A stretch of 32,895 nucleotides of DNA from Streptomyces sp. TBY4 (GTDB taxonomy: Bacteria; Actinomycetota; Actinomycetes; Streptomycetales; Streptomycetaceae): assembly GCF_024213195.1 (NCBI RefSeq), contig NZ_JANAVF010000030.1:1-32895 (forward strand), written 5' to 3'. Position numbers and translations under genes: made by a program. The notes below the pieces were generated by a model, which saw nothing but the letters and a program-made list of their open reading frames with translations, had not been told where the DNA came from and searched no databases. Positions 25,984-32,801 of the stretch are shown here, piece after piece; position 1 is the first letter of the stretch; every line of letters starts with the position of its first letter.

Positions 25984-26876
25984 TCCCGCCGGCCGGGGGT
26001 ATCCCCCTCGCCCGGCTGCCGTTCCAGGTCCGTCCGAAGAGCGGCGAAGGAGCTCGCTCGTTCATCACCCGGCTCGCCCAGGTGAACTGTCTTCCGCCCG
26101 CCTACCTGCGGAAATACCTCGCCGAGCCACCCACGCACCGCGGCAGTCCGCGCTGGGACCGCATTGCCGCAGCCGCTGGACGCGATCCGGTCGAACTGCG
26201 GCAGGTCCTGGAGACCATCAAGTGCGAGGAATGCGGAGGCCCGATACGCCCGATGGCAAGCTTCGGAGTCAAACCGCGAACCTGCTCGAGGGCCTGTCGG
26301 CAGAAGAGGTACCGCAAGCGCCACCCCGCCAGCGAGTGGCGCCGGGAACGCTGCCGTATCTGCCGAAAGGTCATGGTCATGCGTATCGGGCAGCGACGTC
26401 CGCTCTGCTCGTCGCCCTGCCGCCGGGCCGCCTACCTCGAACGGCAGCAACGACACACGCAACAGCCGGCCGAAGAACCTTCCAGACCTCAGGCCGACTC
26501 CTTGCCAGCTTGTCTGATCTGCGAAGTCCCTCTGGCGCCAGGCGCCGCCACGAGCCTCCGCCGCACGTGCTCTCAACGCTGCCGACAGCAGGCATACCGC
26601 TGGCGAACAAAACCGCCCGCCCTCCCACCCGACAGGCATCACGCTCAGCAGCCAGCAGCAGTTCCGGTCCCGCCGCCCGACCCCGCGGCTTCACCCCATA
26701 CGAGCGGGGCGAGGGCTGACGCCCTCGCCCCGCTCCAAAATGCACTCCGGACAACACCGTCCTGCCAAGTCTGCTCGGCTCCTCTACCAAAAAAGAGCAG
26801 GTCACAGCGCCGGACATGCTCTCAGCGCTGCCGCCAGCAGGCATACATCCAGCGCAAGACGACTCAGCCCCGATAG
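25980..26876 (+). CDS. tniQ: TniQ-like target-selection protein with four tandem zinc fingers
   Basis: This 298-residue protein is the presumed target selector. Residues ~6-80 have the TniQ head (IPLARLPFQVRPKSGEGARSF, then RLAQVNCLPPAYL). Four modules of the form C-x2-C-x14-16-C-x3-C follow, each ending C-S-x2-C-R-x3-Y-like: Cys 82/85/102/106, 125/128/143/147, 178/181/197/201 and 262/265/280/284. Modules 3 and 4 share TCSQRCRQQAY, also at DNA level, so they arose by internal duplication. Pro/Gln-rich linkers join them. The GTG overlaps the tnsC stop (GTGA). The N-terminal TniQ match is modest; position and zinc fingers make the role likely. The stop lies 14 bp before the right-end repeats. 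Confidence 0.8.
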   Translation: MIPPAGGIPLARLPFQVRPKSGEGARSFITRLAQVNCLPPAYLRKYLAEPPTHRGSPRWDRIAAAAGRDPVELRQVLETIKCEECGGPIRPMASFGVKPRTCSRACRQKRYRKRHPASEWRRERCRICRKVMVMRIGQRRPLCSSPCRRAAYLERQQRHTQQPAEEPSRPQADSLPACLICEVPLAPGAATSLRRTCSQRCRQQAYRWRTKPPALPPDRHHAQQPAAVPVPPPDPAASPHTSGARADALAPLQNALRTTPSCQVCSAPLPKKSRSQRRTCSQRCRQQAYIQRKTTQPR

Positions 26877-26890
26877 AAGATCACCGACGA

Positions 26891-26994
26891 TCGGTCCAAC
26901 TTCGCTGTCACAAACGATGTAGTGGCCCATCTTCCCTGACACAAACAGGCATTGGTCCAACTTCGATGACAACTGGTCCATCTTCGCTGTCACA
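26891..26994 (-). repeat. Tn7-like right end: four transposase-binding-like repeats
   Basis: Read from the outer edge inward on the minus strand, repeats lie at 26994-26975 (TGTGACAGCGAAGATGGACC), 26972-26953 (TTGTCATCGAAGTTGGACCA), 26943-26924 (TGTGTCAGGGAAGATGGGCC) and 26912-26891. Steps are 22, 29 and 31 bp. The innermost matches left repeat 3 at 21 of 22 positions. Confidence 0.88.
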
Positions 26995-27037
26995 GGTCAG
27001 ACCGGACTGGTCGGAGGGTGTTCGTTGAGGAAGTTTC

Positions 27038-27076
27038 CGATATATCGTTGACGCATCGCGATGGGTCAGCGATAGT
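27038..27076 (+). promoter_or_regulatory. padR promoter with overlapping palindromes
   Basis: TTGACG (27048-27053), a 17-nt spacer and GATAGT (27071-27076) form a strong promoter. CGATATATCG (27038-27047) is a perfect palindrome directly before the -35. CATCGCGATG (27054-27063) is a second perfect palindrome in the spacer. PadR proteins usually repress their own genes through such AT-centred palindromes, so autoregulation is likely. Confidence 0.72.
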
Positions 27077-27131
27077 GGAGACATCGCATCAGCGACAACC
27101 GGATTCACCGAATGACGAAAGGAGCGCAGTC

Positions 27132-27740
27132 ATGCGTTCACACGGACAGCACGGACACGACCACGGACGGGGTCACGGCCACTGCGGGCCGGACCGTCGG
27201 GAGGAGTTTCAGGGGCGGCGTGCCGCCTTCGGGCCGTTCGGGCCGCCCTTCGGGGGTGGGCCCTTCGGCGGGCGCGGTGGGCGCGGCGGACCGCGCGGCC
27301 GGGCCCGGCGGGGTGATGTGCGCGCCTCGATCCTGGCGCTGCTCGCCGACCGGCCGATGCACGGCTACGAGATGATCCAGGAGATCGGCGAGCGCAGCGG
27401 CGGGGCGTGGAAGCCCAGCCCGGGGTCGGTCTACCCGACCCTGCAGCTGCTGGAGGACGAGGGCCTCATCACCAGTGAGAGCGAGGGCGGCAAGAAGCTG
27501 TTCACGCTCACCGAGACCGGTCGGGCCGAGGCCGAGTCCGGCCCGGAAGCCCCCTGGGCGGAGGCCGGGCGGGGCTTCGACTTCGAGGCGATGAACGAGG
27601 TCCGGACGGCCGGCTTCGGCCTGATGGAGGCCTTCGGTCAGGTCTTCAAGACCGGCACCCCCGCGCAGCGGGAGAAGGCCCTCACCGTCATCAACGACGC
27701 CCGCAAGAAGCTCTACCTGATCCTGGCCGACGAGCACTGA
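27132..27740 (+). CDS. PadR-family transcriptional regulator with His-rich N-terminus
   Basis: This 202-residue cytoplasmic repressor type has a PadR winged helix at ~65-140, seen as ASILALLADRPMHGYEMIQEI, GSVYPTLQLLEDEGLI and KLFTLTETGR. A C-terminal helical dimerisation region follows. The first ~30 residues carry many His and one Cys (HGQHGHDHGRGHGHCG), and ~50-65 are Gly/Phe/Arg-rich; the His cluster could bind metal. AAAGGAG at 27118-27124 lies 7 nt before the ATG. The Tn7-like element ends 43 bp upstream of its operator. The ligand is unknown. Confidence 0.9.
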   Translation: MRSHGQHGHDHGRGHGHCGPDRREEFQGRRAAFGPFGPPFGGGPFGGRGGRGGPRGRARRGDVRASILALLADRPMHGYEMIQEIGERSGGAWKPSPGSVYPTLQLLEDEGLITSESEGGKKLFTLTETGRAEAESGPEAPWAEAGRGFDFEAMNEVRTAGFGLMEAFGQVFKTGTPAQREKALTVINDARKKLYLILADEH

Positions 27741-27767
27741 GTGTGAGTGGGCTGTCGGGCCTCCCGT

Positions 27768-27815
27768 ACGTGACGGCGCGCCCCGCGGAGATTCTCGCGG
27801 GGCGCGCCGTCACGT
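27768..27815. terminator. Bidirectional terminator between padR and SRPBCC gene
   Basis: ACGTGACGGCGCGCCCCGCG (27768-27787) is perfectly complementary to 27796-27815 across an 8-nt loop. This 20-bp stem lies between two convergent genes. Confidence 0.93.
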
Positions 27816-27832
27816 GTGCGTGGGGGCGGGGC

Positions 27833-28261
27833 TCAGGCGACCAGGCCGGAGAGTTTGCGGAGGGACTCGTTCAGGGCGGCGGTGGCCGAGTCCTTGAGCT
27901 TGCCCGCCATGAGGGAGACCGCGGCGCCGGTGAACTCGCCGTCGATGCGGACGGTGGTGGCCGTACCGTCCGGGATCAGGGTGTAGCGGGTCAGGACGGC
28001 CACGCCCATCGGGCCCTTGCCGGTGATCGCGAAGACGCGCTCGTCCTCCAGCTCCGAGACCGTCCAGAGGACCTCGGCGGGGAAGCCCATCATCTTCATG
28101 TTCTCGGCGAAGGTGGAGCCCACCGCGAGGGTCTCGGGTCCGCCCTTCGGGAAGTTGGTGTGGGTCATGCTCCACTGGCCGTAAGCGTCCCAGTCGGTCA
28201 GCTGGGACCAGAGCTTCGCGGCGGACGCCTCGATGCGTGATTCCGCGGTGACTTCAGCCAT
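27833..28261 (-). CDS. SRPBCC (polyketide cyclase/CoxG-like) family protein
   Basis: This 142-residue cytoplasmic protein has a helix-grip fold, which forms a cavity for hydrophobic ligands. It begins MAEVTAESRIEASAAKLWSQ and shows the typical alternation TDWDAYGQWSMTHTNFPKG, VGSTFAENMKMMGFPAEVLWTV and TTVRIDGEFTGAAVSLMAGK, with the long C-terminal helix DSATAALNESLRKLSGL. AAGGGG on the minus strand supports the ATG at 28261; the longer frame adds 21 residues of Arg-rich sequence that look untranslated. It converges with padR and diverges from an EamA exporter. Ligand and role are unknown. Confidence 0.88.
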   Translation of the reverse strand: MAEVTAESRIEASAAKLWSQLTDWDAYGQWSMTHTNFPKGGPETLAVGSTFAENMKMMGFPAEVLWTVSELEDERVFAITGKGPMGVAVLTRYTLIPDGTATTVRIDGEFTGAAVSLMAGKLKDSATAALNESLRKLSGLVA

Positions 28262-28452
28262 GCGACCACCCCTTCTCGTCAGGTACGTGCGGCGGAAGGT
28301 AGTCCGGGCGGACGGAACATACAAGACTGACGACCTGTCAGGTAATGCGGAGCGGGGCAGCTGCGGGCCCGGTGGTGTCGGGGAGGTCTCGGGAGCGTCT
28401 CAACAGGTGTCACGGTCCCGTCGCTCCTGACCGGCCCTGTCATGATGTCCGG

Positions 28453-29412
28453 ATGCAAGCGTCAGGGAGACATGCCGGACTGGGCCTCGCCCTCATTTCG
28501 GCGATCGCGTTCGGTGGTTCGGGTGTGGCGGCGAAGCCGCTGATCGAGGCGGGTCTGGACCCGCTCCACATGGTCTGGCTCAGGATCGCCGGTGCGGCGC
28601 TCGTGCTGTCCCCGCTGGCCTGGCGCCATCGCGCTCTCGTACGCCGCAAACCCCTGCTGCTCGCCGGCTTCGGAATCGTCGCCGTGGCCGGGGTCCAGGC
28701 CTTCTACTTCGCCTCGCTGTCCCGGATCCCGGTCGGCGTGGCCCTGCTGCTGGAGTACCTCGGCCCCGCGCTGCTGCTCGGCTGGATCCGCTTCGTGCAG
28801 CGCCGGCCCGTGACCCGGGCCGCGGCGGCCGGCGCCGCCGTGGCCGTCGTGGGCCTCGCCTGCGTGGTGCAGATCTGGGCCGGGCTGAGCCTCGACCCGC
28901 TCGGCGTGCTGCTCGGCCTCGCGGCCGCCTGCTGCCAGGCCTTCTACTTCGTCTTCGCCGACCAGGGCAGCGACGGGGAGGACGTGCCCGACCCGATGGG
29001 CGTGATCGCGTACGGCATGATCGTCGGCACCCTCGTGATGACCGTGATCGCCCGGCCCTGGGGGATGGACTGGCAGGTACTGGCCGGCGACGCGGCGCTC
29101 GGGGACGTGATGGTGCCCGCGCCGGTGCTGCTCGGCTGGGTGGTCCTGATCGCGACCGTGTTCGCGTACCTGACCGGTGTGGTCTCGGTGCGCAAGCTGT
29201 CGCCGCAGGTCGCCGGCGTCGTGGCCTGCCTGGAGGCGGTCGTGGCGACCGTGCTGGCCTGGGTGCTGCTGGGCGAGCACCTCTCGACCTGGCAGATCAT
29301 CGGCGGCGCGCTGGTGCTGGGCGGGGCCTTCATCGCGCAGTCCTCCCGGCGGGCGGCGCCCGTGGTCGCGGAGCCGGCGGCCGCTCTGGACCGCGATCCG
29401 AGCAAGGTCTAG
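28453..29412 (+). CDS. EamA-family (DMT) exporter, first
   Basis: This 319-residue inner-membrane protein has about ten transmembrane helices in two EamA repeats, the drug/metabolite transporter fold used for export of amino acids and other small metabolites. Visible are GLALISAIAFGGSGVAAKPLIEAG at the start (repeat 1), LLEYLGPALLLGW, and in repeat 2 VACLEAVVATVLAWVLLGEHLS, where the pattern E-x-V-x-A-x9-GE is typical. The ATG at 28453 lies 6 nt after CATGAT and has no ribosome-binding site, so it may be leaderless. The frame extends further upstream without a better start. The substrate cannot be predicted. Confidence 0.88.
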   Translation: MQASGRHAGLGLALISAIAFGGSGVAAKPLIEAGLDPLHMVWLRIAGAALVLSPLAWRHRALVRRKPLLLAGFGIVAVAGVQAFYFASLSRIPVGVALLLEYLGPALLLGWIRFVQRRPVTRAAAAGAAVAVVGLACVVQIWAGLSLDPLGVLLGLAAACCQAFYFVFADQGSDGEDVPDPMGVIAYGMIVGTLVMTVIARPWGMDWQVLAGDAALGDVMVPAPVLLGWVVLIATVFAYLTGVVSVRKLSPQVAGVVACLEAVVATVLAWVLLGEHLSTWQIIGGALVLGGAFIAQSSRRAAPVVAEPAAALDRDPSKV

Positions 29413-29458
29413 GATCCCGATCATGCTGTCGAACGTGCTTCCGCCTCCCGCCGCCTAG
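29386..29458 (+). CDS. Leaderless 11-codon leader ORF with promoter upstream of second EamA gene
   Basis: CTGGAC (29386-29391), an 18-nt spacer and TAGGAT (29410-29415) form a promoter whose start site should fall at or beside the ATG at 29423. From there an 11-residue ORF, MLSNVLPPPAA, ends at TAG 29456-29458; the listed span includes the promoter. The stop codon sits in the loop of a hairpin (GCCGCC 29450-29455 with GGCGGC 29463-29468). A second hairpin, GCCCGGG/CCCGGGC at 29491-29510, precedes the EamA start. Three consecutive prolines could slow ribosomes. An attenuation-type leader is plausible but unproven. Confidence 0.45.
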
Positions 29459-29576
29459 CGCGGGCGGCTGCCACCACGCAGGAGAACCCGGCCCGGGCCG
29501 TGACCCGGGCGGATTCGCGCTGCCCGCGAAGCGATGACCTCTTCCTTCATCCTTCACGCACGCGCGGAGAACTCTC

Positions 29577-30626
29577 GTGTCGATCCAGCCGGTCCAGTCG
29601 GACCATGTGCCTGTCGTGCCCGCCACCGGGCGCAGCCTGCTCTTCCTCGTCATCGCCGGAACCGCCTGGGGTACGGCGGGGGCGGCGGCCTCGCTGCTCT
29701 ACCTCGCCAGTGACCTCGGTCCGCTCGCCCTGTCCTTCTGGCGGTGCGCGGGCGGGCTGGCGGTGCTGCTCGCGGTGCTCGCCGTACGCCGCCGCCCGCG
29801 GGGCGGTGCGGGCAGGGCGGATGCCGGCCGGGTCAGGGCCTCGGTGGGGTCGTTGATCGGGACCGGGCTGATGTTCACCCTCTTCCAGTCCGCGTACTTC
29901 GCCGCCGTGCGCGAGACCGGGCTCGCCGTGGCCACCGTCGTCACCCTCGGATCCGGGCCCGTGCTCATCGCGCTCGGGGCCCGGTACTGGATGGGGGAGC
30001 GGCTCGGCCGGGGCGGGATCCTCGCGGTCGGCGGGGCGCTGGCCGGGCTGGCCGTGCTCGTCCTCGGCGGCGGGGGCGGCGAGGTGCGGCCGCTCGGTGT
30101 CGGCTGGGCGCTGCTGTCGGCCGCCGGCTACGGGGGCATGACCCTGCGGGCCCGGCTGCTCGGGCGGCGCGGCACCGGCGGGGACCCGTTGGTCACCACC
30201 GTCTGGTCGGTCGGGGTGGGCACGGTGTGCCTGCTCCCGTTCGCGCTGGTGGAAGGGCTGATGCCGCATGCCGCGGAGCCCGTTCGGGTGCTCTGGCTAC
30301 TCGCCTACATGGCCACCGTGCCGACCGCGCTGGCCTACGCGCTCTACTTCAGCGGGGCCGCCGCGGTACGGGCCGCGACGGTCTCCGTGATCATGCTGAT
30401 CGAGCCCGTCGGCGCGGCGGCGATCGCCGTCCTGGTGCTCGGGGAGCGGCTGACGGGCCCGGTGGCGCTGGGGACCGTACTCCTGCTGACGGCCGTGGGG
30501 GCGCTGATCGCCGCGGAGTCGCGGCGGCCGGGGGACGGGCGGGAGGCGGACACGCCGAAGGGCGGGCCGGAGGTCCGGCCCGCCCGTGCCGCTGCGGGCG
30601 GCGAGGTCGCCGTCAGAGGGCGGTGA
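29577..30626 (+). CDS. EamA-family (DMT) exporter, second
   Basis: This 349-residue membrane protein has about ten transmembrane helices in two EamA repeats: LLFLVIAGTAWGTAGAAASLLY, AVRETGLAVATVVTLGSGPVLIALG and, at the end of repeat 2, ATVSVIMLIEPVGAAAIAVLVLGERL. It is only distantly similar to the first exporter, so it is not a recent duplicate. GGAGA at 29566-29570 supports the GTG. The last ~35 residues are hydrophilic and read through a perfect hairpin, and the frame overlaps the convergent PPOX gene by 14 bp. The 164-nt gap before it holds a leader ORF. Substrate unknown. Confidence 0.88.
   Translation: MSIQPVQSDHVPVVPATGRSLLFLVIAGTAWGTAGAAASLLYLASDLGPLALSFWRCAGGLAVLLAVLAVRRRPRGGAGRADAGRVRASVGSLIGTGLMFTLFQSAYFAAVRETGLAVATVVTLGSGPVLIALGARYWMGERLGRGGILAVGGALAGLAVLVLGGGGGEVRPLGVGWALLSAAGYGGMTLRARLLGRRGTGGDPLVTTVWSVGVGTVCLLPFALVEGLMPHAAEPVRVLWLLAYMATVPTALAYALYFSGAAAVRAATVSVIMLIEPVGAAAIAVLVLGERLTGPVALGTVLLLTAVGALIAAESRRPGDGREADTPKGGPEVRPARAAAGGEVAVRGR
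30560..30585. terminator. Hairpin inside the 3' end of the second EamA gene
   Basis: GGGCGGGCCGG (30560-30570), an AGGT loop and CCGGCCCGCCC (30575-30585) make a perfect 11-bp stem. It sits 28 nt past the stop of the minus-strand PPOX gene, so it probably terminates that gene while lying in the EamA coding sequence. Confidence 0.6.
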
Positions 30627-31359
30627 TGTAGTCCGGGACGGGGATGCCCGCGGCGAGGTCGGCGGCCGGGACCGGGGTCCCGTACGCCGGCGCGACCGGG
30701 ATCACGCCCGTCCAGTAGGGCAGTCCGATGTCCTCGGGGTCGTCACCCGGGCCGCCGCTGCGGATCTTGGCGGACACCTCGTCCAGGTCGAGCCGGATCA
30801 CGGCGGTGGCGGCGAGCTCCTTGGCGTTCGCCGGCCGGGAGTCGGCCGAGCGGCCCGGCACGACCTGGTCGACGAGGGCGTCGAGGGCGATCCGGCGCTC
30901 CTCCGGGTCCGTCACCTGGTACGCGGTGCCGTGCACGACCACCGAGCGGTAGTTGAGCGAGTGGTGGAAGGCGGAGCGGGCCAGGACCAGCCCGTCCAGG
31001 TGCGTCACGGTCAGGCAGACCGGCATGCCGGGGTCGGCCTTGCCGGCGGCGAGGAGCGGGCCCGAGCCGGTGGAGCCGTGCACGTAGAGGGTCCGGCCGA
31101 CGCGGCCGAAGAGGGTCGGCAGGACCACCGGCGCGCCGTCGCGGACGAAACCGAGGTGGCAGAGGTAGGCAGCATCCAGTATCGAGTGCACCGTCTCGTG
31201 GTCGTAGTGGGCGCGGTCCCGGTACCGGCTCGGGACGGTGCGGTCGGTGGGCGTGTACGTGGTGGCCGGTGCTTCGGTGGCCGGGGCTTCCTTGGGCGCG
31301 GCCGTCGCCGCGGCCGTCGGCGTACCGGTGGCGTTCTCGGGGGCGGGCGTGACGCTCAT
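30613..31359 (-). CDS. Pyridoxamine 5'-phosphate oxidase family, FMN-binding split-barrel protein
   Basis: This 248-residue cytoplasmic flavin-binding protein has a ~40-residue Ala/Thr/Pro-rich N-terminus. The split barrel follows: YDHETVHSILDAAYLCHLGFV, PTLFGRVGRTLYVHGSTGSG, VCLTVTHLDGLVLARSAFHHSLNYRSVVVHG and a C-terminal PYWTGVIPVAPAYGTPVPA. It belongs to the Pyridox_ox_2 type rather than true PdxH, so a general FMN-dependent reductase/oxidase or flavin carrier is more likely than PLP synthesis. GGAG precedes the ATG on the minus strand. It is divergent from a MocR regulator, which probably controls it. Confidence 0.88.
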   Translation of the reverse strand: MSVTPAPENATGTPTAAATAAPKEAPATEAPATTYTPTDRTVPSRYRDRAHYDHETVHSILDAAYLCHLGFVRDGAPVVLPTLFGRVGRTLYVHGSTGSGPLLAAGKADPGMPVCLTVTHLDGLVLARSAFHHSLNYRSVVVHGTAYQVTDPEERRIALDALVDQVVPGRSADSRPANAKELAATAVIRLDLDEVSAKIRSGGPGDDPEDIGLPYWTGVIPVAPAYGTPVPAADLAAGIPVPDYITAL

Positions 31360-31396
31360 GGTGCGGACTCCGTTGTATTAGTGCATACTTGACTTT
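31360..31396. promoter_or_regulatory. Divergent promoter region of PPOX and MocR genes
   Basis: Only 37 bp separate the two starts. CATACT (31384-31389) lies 7 nt before the GTG of the MocR gene, fitting a leaderless transcript. TTAGTGCATACTTG and the later TTTGTGCTAGG share the word TGTGC/AGTGC, possible half-sites for the MocR protein. On the minus strand the region is AT-rich before the PPOX GGAG. Confidence 0.5.
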
Positions 31397-32728
31397 GTGC
31401 TAGGAGAGTATCTGATCATCGGGCGGCGCGCATCGGAAATCGCCGCGAGTGTGGAAGCGGGCGTAGCCTCGGGCGCGCTCGAACCGGGAGCGCTGTTGCC
31501 GCCGATGCGGGAGCTCGCCGGTGTGCTGGGGGTGAACCCCAACACCGTGGCCGCCGCGTACCGGACGCTGCGCGAGCGCGGGGTCATCGAGACCGACGGG
31601 CGCCGCGGCAGCCGGGTGCGTGCCCGCCCGGCGACCGCGCCGCGCGACGGGCTGCGGATGGCCGTCCCGGCGGGGGTGCGCGACATCGCCTCCGGGAACC
31701 CGGACGTCCGACTGCTGCCGGCGCTGGACGAGGCGATGGCGGGCGCGGCCCGCCGGTACGCCGCCGAGCCCACGCTCTACGGCCTGGATCCGGTGGCTCC
31801 GGACCTGGCCCGGCTGGCCCGGGCCGCCTTCGACGCCGACGGGGTGCCGGCCGGGGCGATGGCGGTGACCTCGGGCGCGCTCGACGGCATCGAACGGGTG
31901 CTGGCCGCGCACCTGCGGCCGGGGGACGCGGTGGGCGTCGAGGACCCGGGGTGGGGGAGCGTGCTCGACCTCGCCCCGGCGCTGGGGCTGCGGGTGGTGC
32001 CGGTGGCCGTGGACGACGACGGGCCGCTGCCCGACTCGGTGGAACGGGCGCTGGTCCAGGGGATCCGTGCGCTGATCGTGACGGCCCGGGCGCAGAACCC
32101 GACCGGGGCGGTGGTGAGCGCGGAGCGCGCCTCGGAGCTGCGGGCGGTGCTCGCCCGGCACCCCGAGGTGCTGGTCATCGACGACGACCACGGACACGGC
32201 ATCGCGGACCAGCCGCTGAACGCGCTGGCCGGGGTGACCCGCCACTGGGTGCTGATCCGCTCCACCGCGAAGGCGTACGCACCGGACCTGCGGCTCGCCG
32301 TGCTGACCGGCGACGGGGTCACGCTCGACCGGGTCCGGGGGCGCCAGCGGCTGGGCCCGGGGTGGGTGAGCAGGCTGCTGCAGTACACGGCCGTGGAGCT
32401 GTGGGAGGCCGGAGCGGTCGACCACGCCGCGGTCGCGCGGTCCTACGGGGAGCGCAGGAACGGGCTGGTCGCGGCGCTGGCCCGGCGCGGGGTGAGCGCG
32501 CGGGGGCGGAGCGGTCTCAACGTGTGGGTGCCCGTCGCCGAGGAGACGGCGGTGGTGACGCGCCTGCTGGGGGCGGGCTGGGCGGTCGCCCCGGGGGCCC
32601 GGTTCCGGGTGGAATCGGGGCCGGCGGTGCGGATGACCATGTCGACGCTGTCCCTGGCGGACGTACCGGTGCTGGCGGAAGCGGTGGCCTCGGCGGTCCG
32701 TCCGGCGGCCGGGGGGCGGCTGGACTGA
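31397..32728 (+). CDS. MocR-type GntR regulator with aminotransferase-like domain
   Basis: This 443-residue transcription factor has a GntR winged helix at ~1-75 (LPPMRELAGVLGVNPNTVAAAYRTL, GVIETDGRRGSRV) fused to a class I aminotransferase-like domain (~95-430). PLP-binding features are present: GALDGIERVLAAHLRPGDAVGVEDPGW, QNPTGAVV, and K292 in RSTAKAYAPDLRLAVL. MocR proteins sense PLP or its adducts and act on neighbouring genes, so the divergent FMN split-barrel gene is the likely target. The GTG start has no ribosome-binding site and a -10-like hexamer 7 nt upstream. The domain is complete and all key residues are present. Confidence 0.92.
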   Translation: MLGEYLIIGRRASEIAASVEAGVASGALEPGALLPPMRELAGVLGVNPNTVAAAYRTLRERGVIETDGRRGSRVRARPATAPRDGLRMAVPAGVRDIASGNPDVRLLPALDEAMAGAARRYAAEPTLYGLDPVAPDLARLARAAFDADGVPAGAMAVTSGALDGIERVLAAHLRPGDAVGVEDPGWGSVLDLAPALGLRVVPVAVDDDGPLPDSVERALVQGIRALIVTARAQNPTGAVVSAERASELRAVLARHPEVLVIDDDHGHGIADQPLNALAGVTRHWVLIRSTAKAYAPDLRLAVLTGDGVTLDRVRGRQRLGPGWVSRLLQYTAVELWEAGAVDHAAVARSYGERRNGLVAALARRGVSARGRSGLNVWVPVAEETAVVTRLLGAGWAVAPGARFRVESGPAVRMTMSTLSLADVPVLAEAVASAVRPAAGGRLD

Positions 32729-32801
32729 GGGGCGGGTCGGTGGGGGTGTGGTGCGGCTCGGGCGTGGTTCCGGCGTGGTGCGGTTCGGTCGAGGCGTCGC
32801 G

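Larger units (their letters stand above)
22046..26994 (+). mobile_element. Compact Tn7-like transposon (tnsA-tnsB-tnsC-tniQ, no cargo)
   Basis: This 4.95-kb element is bounded by inverted TGTGACAG...CTGTCACA ends. It contains only four overlapping transposition genes, all on the plus strand. The left end has three and the right end four copies of a ~20-22-bp repeat in opposite orientation, as expected for a Tn7/TnsB system. Coding fills 22143-26876, so there is no room for cargo. No 5-bp target-site duplication is seen (TGTCC left, GGTCA right). The flanks are the start of an unknown gene and the promoter of padR; no glmS or tRNA target is near. Ends are inferred from repeat positions. Confidence 0.9.

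Noticed and set aside
26222..26719. Second gene overlapping tniQ in another frame
   Set aside because: It has no domain, overlaps the zinc-finger coding sequence entirely and lacks a start signal.
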